DNA from: Balanoglossus misakiensis
Lineage: Eukaryota > Hemichordata
Assembly: GCA_040954595.2 (NCBI GenBank)
Contig: CM082587.2
Coordinates: forward strand, 5,146,001-5,210,000
Direction of reading: 5' to 3'
DNA length: 64,000 bases
Part shown: positions 22,361-32,753 of the stretch, piece after piece
Position numbering within the stretch: position 1 is the first letter of the stretch
How the letters are laid out: each line of letters begins with the position of its first letter
Program-made: the position numbers and the translations under genes
The notes under the pieces: generated by a model
What the model was told of the DNA's origin: nothing
The model's database searches: none
Seen by the model: the letters and a program-made list of their open reading frames with translations, nothing else

Positions 22361-23127
22361 ACGTATAGTTACAAATAACATTATGTTACTTCTCCATTGA
22401 ATGTCGTTTTAGTGTTAAATTATGCCTTATTTTTGTGAAAAGACTCAGTTTAATGACTGTGTATGCCCAAGTATTTGACATTAAAAGATTTTTATCTGTA
22501 GACTGTCTATTCCTACGCAGTACCTACCTACCTACATAACCACCCAACCACCAACCTCTGCCCACCTGTCTGACTTATACGTATTGGTTGCTAATCATTT
22601 CGAAGGCGGAAAATAAAATTGTTTCCTGCGACTCCTGTTTGTGAAATAAAAAAAACCCTCGAAACTCATACGTGCTCACATGTTTCCATCTGTACTATTT
22701 CCCTGCAATTGTTCATGAAAATTCTGCATCATTTATATTTAGACACGAAATACCCAGGGACCAACCCGTGTTTTCTGCAATAGTCCGTGAGAAACCACAT
22801 GTCTATAATTACACCTGCAGCCCTCAGTCAACAAGATCCGAGTAACATATGCAATTATTACCGGTTACTCAAACAATTCTATTTTGTTGAACGTTAAACG
22901 GATTACGGCAGACTGTTTATGAGAAAAATACATTCAAAATATCACACCAACATGATTCGTGAAACCGACTGAATCGGTACAAAATCACATGGGCATACTT
23001 TCAGCTGGTTGCATTCTTGCATGTTTGTTGGTGAGAAGCCAGTGCGGTCCAGTTTGCTCTATGGACAGGAAATCCAGGACTTTTCGTTGGAACCATAAAA
23101 TATGCAAATTATTGAAATAGAATATCT
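22361..23127. other. Intergenic between paralogues 3 and 4
   Basis: 3' UTR of paralogue 3, then unique AT-rich sequence; the right half begins the duplicated upstream block of paralogue 4. No gene seen. Confidence 0.55.
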
Positions 23128-23437
23128 CCCTCGTTACAACTAAAATAACTTAAAGGCTATTTTCAGCTTGTAAAATATTTAAGGCAGCTTTATCTGAGGG
23201 TGTATCACGACATAAACCCAAACGACCCCCCTACTGTTCAGAACCACAAGACATCTTTGTGTTGGTGGACATTTCTTGTTATTTTACTGAGTGAACTGCC
23301 ATAACCAAGGGGTGAGTATATAAGTATTACATCAATTAGAAATATCTCTGAGTGTATAGGCATTACACAAACGTATTCGAATTGCCGTTTCCAGCCAAAG
23401 CTACAACCGCATTAACTATATCCCATACACGCTTTAG
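23128..23437 (+). repeat. Duplicated promoter and 5' UTR block, copy upstream of paralogue 4
   Basis: Partner of 20904-21218. The same untranslated-exon donor (CCAAGG|G GTGAGT) is kept, with the exon ending at 23311. Confidence 0.8.
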
Positions 23438-23650
23438 ATAAATGTGGATTTGTGACCGTGTGTTGGCAATAATCGTTTCATGGATAAAATGCATTAAGTG
23501 AATGTTCAGGCGAAATGAATCCAGTGCTAAGTAATTTCAAGAGTTTTGGATAAAGTGTTAACCAGATACTAAATGGTGCATATGGTATGTCCCAACACTG
23601 ATCCTGGTGTCCTCGGGGGCAATTACAAGTATTGTATTTTCTACCGGCAG

Positions 23651-24598
23651 ATGAAGTGGCTGTGCTGTATACCGTTCTTTTTGTCAGTCGTCAGTGGTAG
23701 TGTCGAACACCCCTACCACTCAAGGGAATGGGTATGTGCAGCAGGTGAATTGCGAATATACGATGATGCTGTAATGAACGCAGTTGGCACCCAAGAGATT
23801 GCGTGTTTCGACGAACTGATGGAGATACCCAGCATGGTGGAGAATAAAACACCGATGAAATCGTATCCTGTTTTCAAGGCTGCTGGCGCATACATAGGAC
23901 CAACCAAGTCATTTCGAACTGTCAGTGTGGTCAGAGACAAGTTGGAAACAGCAGACCTTGTAAGCATCGCCCTACATTGTGTTAATTTCTATTACATTTC
24001 TTGTTACCGTTCATAGGTTCCTATCCTGAATAACTTCATTGACAAGTCCCACCATATTCTGCCTGTTACATCATGTCTACGAAATGTTACGTAATTTGCC
24101 TTCCACGTTGGAGTCTTTAGTTTCAAGGGTGGTGATGTGTTTCTGATGATAACAGCTAAAACGTGTGGTTAATAAGTAACAATGACATTGACCTTGCAGG
24201 GCTCAAAACTTGATGGCGAGTGGGCGAATGAGTGTTTTAACGGGACCATGGACTTTTATTCCGACAATATTATTGTAGCGACCAGCAAGGAAATGGCTGT
24301 AAGTAAAACTTCTGTTCTTTTGCAACGGCGCCCTATGCTGCCAGGTAGTCGCCGGAGATACCGCACTGGACTGAATCTTTCAGTCTATGACAGTACTTGA
24401 AACATTAACAATTTTCGATTTGTTAAAGTTAATTTTATATTTCCTGAACAGGAATGCTCTGAGCGATTGTCCAAGAACATGTACTGGAACCCACCGGGAG
24501 AGATCACCTTTTCTGTTGATATTGTGTACTGCTCTTACGGACGTCATGAAGATACTCATTACTACTTCTGCAAGTACTATCTTCCCGATCGTGATTAG
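23651..24598 (+). CDS. Orphan secreted six-cysteine protein, paralogue 4
   Basis: Exons 23651-23959, 24200-24298 and 24452-24598 encode 184 residues. The ATG again sits directly on the acceptor (TACCGGCAG). Signal peptide MKWLCCIPFFLSVVSGS; six mature cysteines; conserved VVRDKLETA block; N-G-T sequon in exon 2. It ends at LPDRD, two residues before paralogue 3. It is closest to paralogue 3 in protein, introns and upstream block, so these two are the youngest pair. Confidence 0.87.
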
Positions 24599-25189
24599 TT
24601 GTAGACATATAGCAACAAATAAAATTATGTAACCTCTATATTAACTGTCGTTTTAGTGTTTATTTATGCCTTCGGTTTCTGAAAAGACTCCGTTAAATGA
24701 TGCCCAGTATTTGACATTACAGTAGCAAATAGTGATAACATTTCAGAGGAGATACCCTGAGAGTTACAAACAGTTATATAAAAGTCCGTGGGCAAAGACA
24801 GAGTCGATTCCTTTGGGGTAAACGGGATGCCATTGCGATCACTCGTTCGTGTCACTTGTATTCGGTGTGTCTAATAAAAAAACCCTGACCAGATACCTGG
24901 TTGGTCATGATTCATTTCTAGATTCATACACCACCTGCCACCACCACCACCACCGCCGCCGCCACAGGTGTTTCTAATACTGCTGTGGATCCTCGAACAG
25001 CCAGAAGTCCTAGAATATTAGGAAAGTACGGTGTTAGTGAACTTGAAACCGAACGCTTTGCATGCAACATTGGCAACTCCGGTTCTCAGAAATACAGCAC
25101 GTGGACAACACAGATCATTAACATTAACAGTCACATGACATGAAAATGTCACAATGATGGGCCCTGATAAAGTATTATGACAGACTATA
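24599..25189. other. Intergenic
   Basis: 3' UTR of paralogue 4 and the convergent 3' side of the scramblase gene. It includes a short (CCA)n/(CCG)n run near 24940-24966. No gene seen. Confidence 0.55.
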
Positions 25190-28187
25190 TCACGTGATTC
25201 GTGCATGACAGCACATATCGTCCACAAAATCTATTCGCGGGAAATATGAGCCCGGTTCTATTAAAAAGGGTGCATTGGGCAGCATGTTACATCTAGGCAT
25301 TGTGACGATAGAGTCGATGGCCTTCCCATGAATTATATGTTTTACTACAAAAAAACCTACCGCTAAGAAACATGCTGCTAACATGACGGCTTTCATCTTC
25401 ACATCAAGATCCAGGGGGACTGAAAATTACGGACACAAGATTTTACAAAATTTGAGAAATGCTTTTAATAAAGACAAATGTATATTTTTGCTGCGCTGCG
25501 CCAAAGTCAACGTATAGAAACAAGCACATAGGCCTAAATCTTTAATGAAGACACCAGTGTATTTCTCACGAACATCCGTGGATTTTGGATTCTACCTCAA
25601 TTACTGTGAACTAGAAAATTAACACGAAAAGCAGCTCCTGTCGGCCCGCACGTGAGACTGGAGAGGTTGTGCTTATGGCGTAAAACTACAGGCATGCTTT
25701 CTGTACAGTTAAAATGTCTCCACTGCGAGGGAATTGTTCGCAGTCAACTGCACTGGCGCAAGACTATACTCACACGACACGTTGTACTTGTCAGCGTCCG
25801 AGATGATCTCTTTCTTCGTACCAGCCCATTTCTTTGAGATTTGGCATATTTGGTCCTTTGATTCAGTGCCGGAGAACACCTTGAAATAGATCAAGTAATA
25901 AACGCTAAGAAAAATTTACATATAGCGTGTATATGGCACCTGCGTGTTACATAATACAGGTATGCACCAAAAACATGTCCTGCATAATAACAGAACGTGT
26001 GAAGAATATTCTGTTGGATTGTTACAAGTTTATTTCGTTTGCAAATCACGAGAGGATCACAGCATATCCTACAGTACAATAGTGCATATATTAAGATTCT
26101 TTCGCGTGAGTCGATAACAATACCACAGCTGCAGGTGAAGAGATAGAATCATTCTTTGGCCAGACAAGAGAGAAAGCTCGAAGGGGACAGGCGCCAAAGT
26201 TTGAATCCACCAAGCATACCCACCCTGACAGCAACATCGGCAGTACAACAAGGTCCCTGGCATACACAACACGGCGCCCACATCGACATGATGGGTTCCC
26301 GGTTGGCGTCCATGAGTTTCGCGTGTGCGGCACAAGCGCTTGCTCTGGAACGAAGCGAGAGGATTTCTCCGTAAGCCTCCGACGTCAGATACGAACCCTC
26401 TCTTTGTAGCACAGATGTTCACACAAAACAAAACACCAACAGGTGATTGCGCATGACGATTCCGCAAACTGAAATTTATCATTTCACAAATGCAAATAAT
26501 ACGCGGTGTGAAGCTCCCCAAGTCTATATATCCACCAGATGGCATTGTATAACGATCTGTATGTACATACTCTAACACGAAGCTGGGGTCCAATATAATT
26601 GTAAACCCATACCCCATGCATACTATAACCGCTACGGTTATACATTCTTGACGACATAAGGGACTTACGCCTGTCTTATGTAGCCGATAGGGTGTCCGAC
26701 GGGCGCCTCTACGGTTGCCTCGTAGGCACAACAGTCCGCGCTGGCGCACCAACAGCAGCCGGCACAACATTTAAACTCGCGGTTTATGCGAATTATTTCC
26801 TGAAGGAAAGAAATTACACGGTAAAATAATGTAAGACGCCGTCGTTTCAAGGTTTTAAAATGCTTCTGCGTGTGTAAGTTTATCTGGCTCTAACGCGTCC
26901 AGGACGGGTTGTTAACGATTAGTGAAGGTCGAAAAATCATTTTCTTCTTCTCATTCGATCATCATGTCTGTAATGTCTACAAGGGTGTTATGATCAGTCA
27001 CGTACACTCCTTCCAGAAGCAGCGTGACGTGTACATAACATAGGTCACAAGAGTGACAACACACGCCATAGACAATGGTCTGCCACACGTGGCCATAATT
27101 CTCATAACATGTATTGACGATGAAGCGAAAACTCCAGCCAATAATACAAAGACGAGAAAGTCCTTACCTGATTGTAGTTATCGAATATGTGGAGTACAAA
27201 AGCCCGAGCGGGTCCGCAGCACTGGCGCATGAAAGCCGTTGATTCTGTTGCGAATGCAATATTTGCACACATCATGTACTCGTGAAGTGTTCAACTTGTC
27301 AATCAAGACTGGGGGAATCATTATGACGTCATGGCCAGTGCATACGCACAAGTTCAAATTTTATAGCCCCCACTGAAAACTTTTTCAAAAATTCGCTTCC
27401 TATCTAACCATAAACATTAAACCTACTACTATTAGGCCTACTAGTATTACTTACCTTCCATTGCATAGTAAGCGCGCTGCCCAAGACAGTTGTTGACGAC
27501 GTAGCGGTTTCTCGTCTCCCATCCAACGAGAACTGGAAAACGAAAAGTGGAAAAAAATATTCGAATTTGAATCGGCACTGTACAACGGACACTGCATTTC
27601 AGAGACTCGTGCTTTTGACAGTGACACAAAGAATAGTAAATATTAGGGATACCCACCCTCAAACAATTCCATTTGCTGCCTTACTTGAAGCGTGTCGATG
27701 TAGGCCAGATACTGTAATCCCGGCGGGCAACCGGGCAGGCCGCTCGAGTCGTCCATTAAGACCATTTCCGACTTCTCTGGTTGCTGGGTCACCTGATCAA
27801 ATAACGCGAAAATAAATATGAGCTATGTCATTATCAAGACACATGGCTCGAAATATGTCTGCTCTGCCAGTCTATCAAGACCTGGGGCACTGTACGTCTC
27901 TCTATTCAGAGACCCAATGTCTGTAGAGCCACCTGTTGATTCGGACAACAGCATGGCCATCGCAATGAAAGAAGGGGGAGCGTAAGCTTAATATTTATCG
28001 TCGAATTGCTCACTTTTATTGCCCATCAAAAGTTTACCTCAATGTAAACTCTGAGGGTAACATATTGTGAGTAAGATGGAATCGGGAGAGGGGTGAGAGA
28101 TAAGCCTAAACGTATTCTGAACCACTTTTCAAAGTTTGTTTTTAACAAATGAATCCACTCTCATTGCTGTGTGGAACTCACCGCCAT
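25190..28187 (-). CDS. Phospholipid scramblase
   Basis: Membrane protein of the PLSCR family, thought to move phospholipids between leaflets in response to calcium and to act in signalling. Eight coding exons: 28182-28187 (only Met-Ala), 27657-27792, 27455-27532, 27168-27244, 26669-26799, 26224-26344, 25774-25879, 25190-25419; total 294 residues. Family blocks seen: CPPGLQYLAYIDTLQVRQQ, ELFEVLVGWETRNRYVV, CCGPARAFVLHIFDNYNQE, a cysteine cluster FKCCAGCCWC (palmitoylation region), EAPVGHPIGYI, APCCVCQGPCC, and the calcium-binding-like loop SDADKYNVSFPLDLD (about 210-224) just before the single C-terminal membrane helix (AVMLAACFLAVGFFVV). The N-terminal Pro-rich tail of PLSCR1 is absent. The C-terminus runs about 50 residues past the helix start, longer than usual. 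Confidence 0.9.
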
Positions 28188-30138
28188 GATTCTTCGTATG
28201 CTCTGTTCGACAAATTATCTCAGTCACCTGAATATTGACAAAAAATACACGTTTGTTAACTCTGGTACTCCCCCAGGGAAGTAAATCTGAGTGGAGGCAC
28301 GCATACACATCTGAGTGACGTCGCGTCGAATGTGTCGCGGCGTGACCCCTGCGTGTGACATGTGACATTTGTAAACAAGCGCAAACAAATACACGTTGTA
28401 ATGGTGGAATGTATCTAGGGCTATTGTGCAACGCCGTTATGTGTTGTTATCAACGCACCAGTGTCGCTCTATTTACCTTGCATGATTTAACACTCAACTC
28501 TCGCTTATCGAATTTAAAAAAAAGAAGATCTTTCTGACCATGGTGACGGAAAACCCGTCTCGGAAGATTTTAGGGCTAATTACATGGCGTACGAAAAACG
28601 TCCATGGGGGCTACACGCAGCTGCCAATTTTAACATAACACAGGTGTAGGGACTTGGAGAAAGTGCGACGAGACACTGCTGGTTGACAGTGCTGATTTGG
28701 AGCACCTGGTTTTTGTACGTACTGTCATGTTGCTGACCTCATAGGGTCGTGAAGATCGGATCCTGCTATATAAACCCTAATCACTCAAACATCCGGATAA
28801 ACCCCGACAACGACTGTGTAAATATAAACTTTTGAATACGACAGGTATGTCACAACACAAAACGAAGCGAGGAAATGAATATATGCAGAGCCGCCTGAGT
28901 GACAGTCGGAATATACTGACAGCGATGGTGGAGCGATCGAACATTGCATTATGCTGATCTACAGCACCTTGTAAAGATACGTGTAATTACAGCATTCTTA
29001 CCTTAATTAATTGAAACCTGTGAGAGGTATACTAGTACAATGTCACCACACCCTTCAATATTGCCCTCTCACCTCGCTTTCAGTAAGTCGCTATTCATAT
29101 GCAAATGACTAACCGTGGATGCGGTGACAAATATGGCGGCTCCGCGTATAAAGTTTACGCACCTGAACATCACTGTCGGCGATGTACACGGCAAAACGAA
29201 TTCGGTACATAGTGTCAAAATATTGGCCCTGTTAATTTACATGTATGACGTCTAGGGGGAAAGAACCCACAGATATGTCTGCACATTACATCGAATCTTT
29301 AACGTAACATTACGTAATTCATTTTCTGCAAAGATATTGTATTTGAGTTAATTATTAACGAGCCATGAAAAGCCATTTCCTTCGTTACCTGTTCGTTACC
29401 CAAACTTAGTTTGAAATAACATTCTTTCGGAGTCTTAGTCCGAACACTTCGGGTCGTGGCCGAAAATCTAGAAAATCCGAAAAAAATTTATGTGTAGCTA
29501 GTGCCCCACACGTTGTCATCCGAACACTAAGAAACACGTCTTTTGACCATATATAGGCATATTAGAGGTGACCATATATGAACCTTCTTAAACATTTGAT
29601 TTTATTTACCAGGCAATGTGGTACATGTATATGTATTTGATATATACAATAATAGAATCAACAAGAACATTAAATCTATTTCTGTTTTATAACCATCACC
29701 GATGTTTCCAACAATATATCAACTGATATGTGATTTACACCAGACCACAGTCATTGGGCCTAAGTCGTTATGAAATAAAAACAGGTGTTAGGCCTATGGT
29801 GCAGCCCAAGGGCCACGCCCCGGAGAACTGAAAGTTTTGCAATCAATGAATAAATCAAAACATGATTGAATTTCACAAAGTAATAGTATTCACTTGTTTA
29901 TAGGTGAACTAAGTTATTCATATACTAGTATATAACAAGTATTTCCACGTATCCGCTATATAACTTGCAATACATGTAGATGCTCGAAGAACGACGAGGA
30001 AATTAAACCACATAACGACTATATAGAAGGCTTCGCCAATCAGCTGTGTTTCAAGAGAAATAGCTGTCTTTCCATGGGACAAGCATTTCAACGAATGCAG
30101 TATGTCCGAAAAAAACTATCCTTCAGAAGCATATTTAC
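28188..30138. other. Intergenic
   Basis: Promoter side of the scramblase gene and the 3' side of the first cupin gene. I see no supported exon or repeat family. Confidence 0.5.
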
Positions 30139-30720
30139 TCAGTGTTTCAGGAACTTTTTTATCATCTCTGCCAACTCGGGAAATGCATCCAGCATCGTGC
30201 AAGTACCAATCTCCCAATCTCTGTAGTCAAAGCCTGGAGCCACCGCCTCGCCCTGTAACACCCAGTCGCCGTCGACGAGCGTCACGGCTTCCCAGTGACC
30301 GCCTGGTGTTACGACCTGCAGATTGTCGCCCATCTTCAGGTTTCCTCCCAGGCGATGAGTCTGCAAGTGCCCGTCGTCGCCGATCATGTACACCTCTGCG
30401 GAACCGCCTAAATGGAAATACCTCACTATATCAGATCGGTTTCTGTGCCAGGTGCACGTTGGCGACAGTTTGGTCAGGAGGTAGTATATGGAAGTGCAGA
30501 CGTTCCGCATCTCTGAGTGGCGATCTTCGAATTTGTCGGTCTTCATCAGATCACCTTCGTAATCAGTCAAGCCGCTTGTCTGTCCCGGGACCGCGCCAGA
30601 CCTGTACGTCTCGCTGAAGTACCCACCTTCAGTGTGTGGACTTAAATCTAACGCGGTGATAATCTCTTGGGCCTCCCGAGGCTCTGCTAAAGTTTTGCTT
30701 CTCGATTTACGTGGGTCCAT
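30139..30720 (-). CDS. Cupin-fold protein of the DUF985 (cupin_5) type, copy 1
   Basis: Single-exon gene of 193 residues. Motifs typical of the family are PHTEGGYFSETYRSG near the N-terminus, TSIYYLLTKLSPTCTWHRN, and the cupin core GGSAEVYMIGDDG…LGGNLKMGDNLQVVTPGGHW…VAPGFDYRDWEIG. The fold is a double-stranded beta barrel. Known relatives (for example yeast YML079w) have no assigned reaction, so I give none. No signal peptide or membrane segment. It lacks introns while every confident neighbour has them. Residues from about 87 to 175 are almost identical to copy 2, and a block in the 3' flank (about 30090-30160 against 31565-31625) is shared. Confidence 0.88.
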   Translation of the reverse strand: MDPRKSRSKTLAEPREAQEIITALDLSPHTEGGYFSETYRSGAVPGQTSGLTDYEGDLMKTDKFEDRHSEMRNVCTSIYYLLTKLSPTCTWHRNRSDIVRYFHLGGSAEVYMIGDDGHLQTHRLGGNLKMGDNLQVVTPGGHWEAVTLVDGDWVLQGEAVAPGFDYRDWEIGTCTMLDAFPELAEMIKKFLKH

Positions 30721-30764
30721 ATTGCTGAATGGAAACCTTATAATTTACGTGACGATTACGCCTA

Positions 30765-30786
30765 TATATACATGTACATGTATATA
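30765..30786. promoter_or_regulatory. 22-bp perfect palindrome upstream of cupin copy 1
   Basis: TATATACATGT followed by its exact inverse, 45 bp upstream of the cupin copy 1 ATG. It offers TATA-like sequence on both strands. Function unproven. Confidence 0.4.
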
Positions 30787-31613
30787 AAGGCGGGACATTT
30801 TATTCAAATGTCAACAGTCCAGCTGCAAACTCCTGTGTGTTTTCCAATATTTTTACATTTTTTTCGCAAGATTTACGGTGTTTATTGTCATTCGATCGTG
30901 CATTTGACATCTGTCGGGTGACAGTTGAAAAAAAGTCGCCCTGTTACTTTGAGACTGCCAACTGTTTACTGTCACTCATGATTATTCAAAAGCAAATGGC
31001 ATGCGAACGCTCACATCACCACGCCCTATCTGGGCCATGACGGTACCTGACGAAATTCAATGCTTTAGACTGCAATTACCTGCATGCATGCTTAACAACA
31101 TAACAATAGGTAACACAGGTCAGACTTTCGAATGGCGAGGCAAACGCATATAGAATTTTACAAGCAGCCTATCATTGCGTGTCTAGGTTACAATTGCTCT
31201 GCCAACCAAATGTGCACCTGGCTTACCGACAAACGAGATCCCAATGAACTAAAATGCGATGTAGTTCTCCAATGTGTAATAACTACATGGAAAAACCTTT
31301 AAAAAACCACGCCAGATATTCTACATAACAAATGACATGCGGGTGCCTTGATAAATAAAACAGGCGACAGCCTGAATCAGTCTCCCGTGAAATATAACTG
31401 GGGCTTAGTGTGGATACATCTAAATAGAGATGTCCCTGACCCTATAGCCGTACTTTTTATGTAGTGTGACCAATGCATTGACCGCTTTGTCACCATTACA
31501 CAAGACAGATTGAACAGCCCACTAGTCGCTTGGTATTTTTTTGTCTTCATTATCAATACCTTCATTTCAACGAATGCAGTATGTTCGAAAAAAACTATCC
31601 TTCAGAAGCATAT

Positions 31614-32198
31614 TTATTGTTTCAGGAACCTATTTATCATCTCTGCCAAATCGGGAAATGTATCCAGAATCGTGCAAGTACCAATCTCCCAATCTCTGTA
31701 GTCAAATCCCGGAGCCACCGCCTCGCCCTGTAACACCCAGTCGCCGTCGACGAGCGTCACGGCTTCCCAGTGACCGCCTGGTGTTACGACCTGCAGATTG
31801 TCGCCCATCTTCAGGTTTCCTCCCAGGCGATGAGTCTGCAAGCGCCCGTCGTCGGCGATCATGTAGACCTCTGCGGAACCGCCTAAATGGAAATACCTCA
31901 CTATATCAGATCGGTTTCTGTGCCAGGCGCACGTTGGTGACAGTTTGGTCAGGAGGTAGTATATGGAAGTGCTGATGTTCCGGACTTCCGTGTGATGATC
32001 TTCGAATTTGTCGGTCTTCATCAGATCACCTTCGTAATCTGTCAGGCCGTGTGTGTGCCCTGGGTCGACCGTGCCTGACCTGTAAGTCTCGCCGAAGTAC
32101 CCACCTTCGGAGTGTGGGATCAAATGCAACATGTTTATGATGTCCTGGACTTCTTGAGGCTCTGCTGGTTCTTGGCTTGTCGATACAGGTGGGTCCAT
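31614..32198 (-). CDS. Cupin-fold protein of the DUF985 (cupin_5) type, copy 2
   Basis: Single-exon gene of 194 residues in tandem with copy 1. Same domain layout: PHSEGGYFGETYRSG, TSIYYLLTKLSPTCAWHRN, the cupin core and the C-terminal FPDLAEMINRFLKQ helix. The N-terminal 35 residues differ much from copy 1 while the core is nearly identical. This uneven divergence suggests gene conversion after duplication or selection on the core. Confidence 0.88.
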   Translation of the reverse strand: MDPPVSTSQEPAEPQEVQDIINMLHLIPHSEGGYFGETYRSGTVDPGHTHGLTDYEGDLMKTDKFEDHHTEVRNISTSIYYLLTKLSPTCAWHRNRSDIVRYFHLGGSAEVYMIADDGRLQTHRLGGNLKMGDNLQVVTPGGHWEAVTLVDGDWVLQGEAVAPGFDYRDWEIGTCTILDTFPDLAEMINRFLKQ

Positions 32199-32753
32199 TG
32201 TGAAAACACTATTGATTTCCCGCAGTTTACGTTAGTCAGGTTGGCAAATCTGTTTTTTAAATACGTGTTAGTTAACACGGAATGGGGATACTTGCCTTGA
32301 TCTAGGTCATGGACACACTTTCTCCTTTGACCTACATGGGCTGACGAATCATAGTGTCCGTGGGAGGACATATTCTCATCAAGGCGGACACCCACGCACG
32401 CCGCGACGACCCATTCCCTTTAATTATGCCATAAAAGAATTGTATGTAATGCATTTACCTGAAGTTCTAGTAGTGCTATACCGAGCAAACATTCACCAAA
32501 TTTCACCATTAAAAACACCCGTATACCATTTCATAGGAAACCTAAAAAAACGAAGGAACAACATTTCACTATAAACAGATTTTATACCATAAATTTATTT
32601 TCTTCTAAAATGGCTGGGATTGACATGCAATTAACCAAGTCCACACTTGAACACACGAATCACACTTGCTCACTGCGCGACGTACGTTGGTTTCCCGTGT
32701 GCCAAAAAATATGCGACCAAAAATGGGGAATATTTGATTTACAGTTTTTACAG

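Noticed and set aside
26069-26770. 233-codon open frame on the minus strand
   Set aside because: It runs across two scramblase exons and the intron between them in another frame; the scramblase frame has family similarity.
30102-30617. 171-codon open frame antisense to cupin copy 1, with a similar one at 31541-31975
   Set aside because: It mirrors the coding strand of the cupin gene; the protein is Arg/Ser-rich with no domain, and the sense strand has clear cupin motifs.
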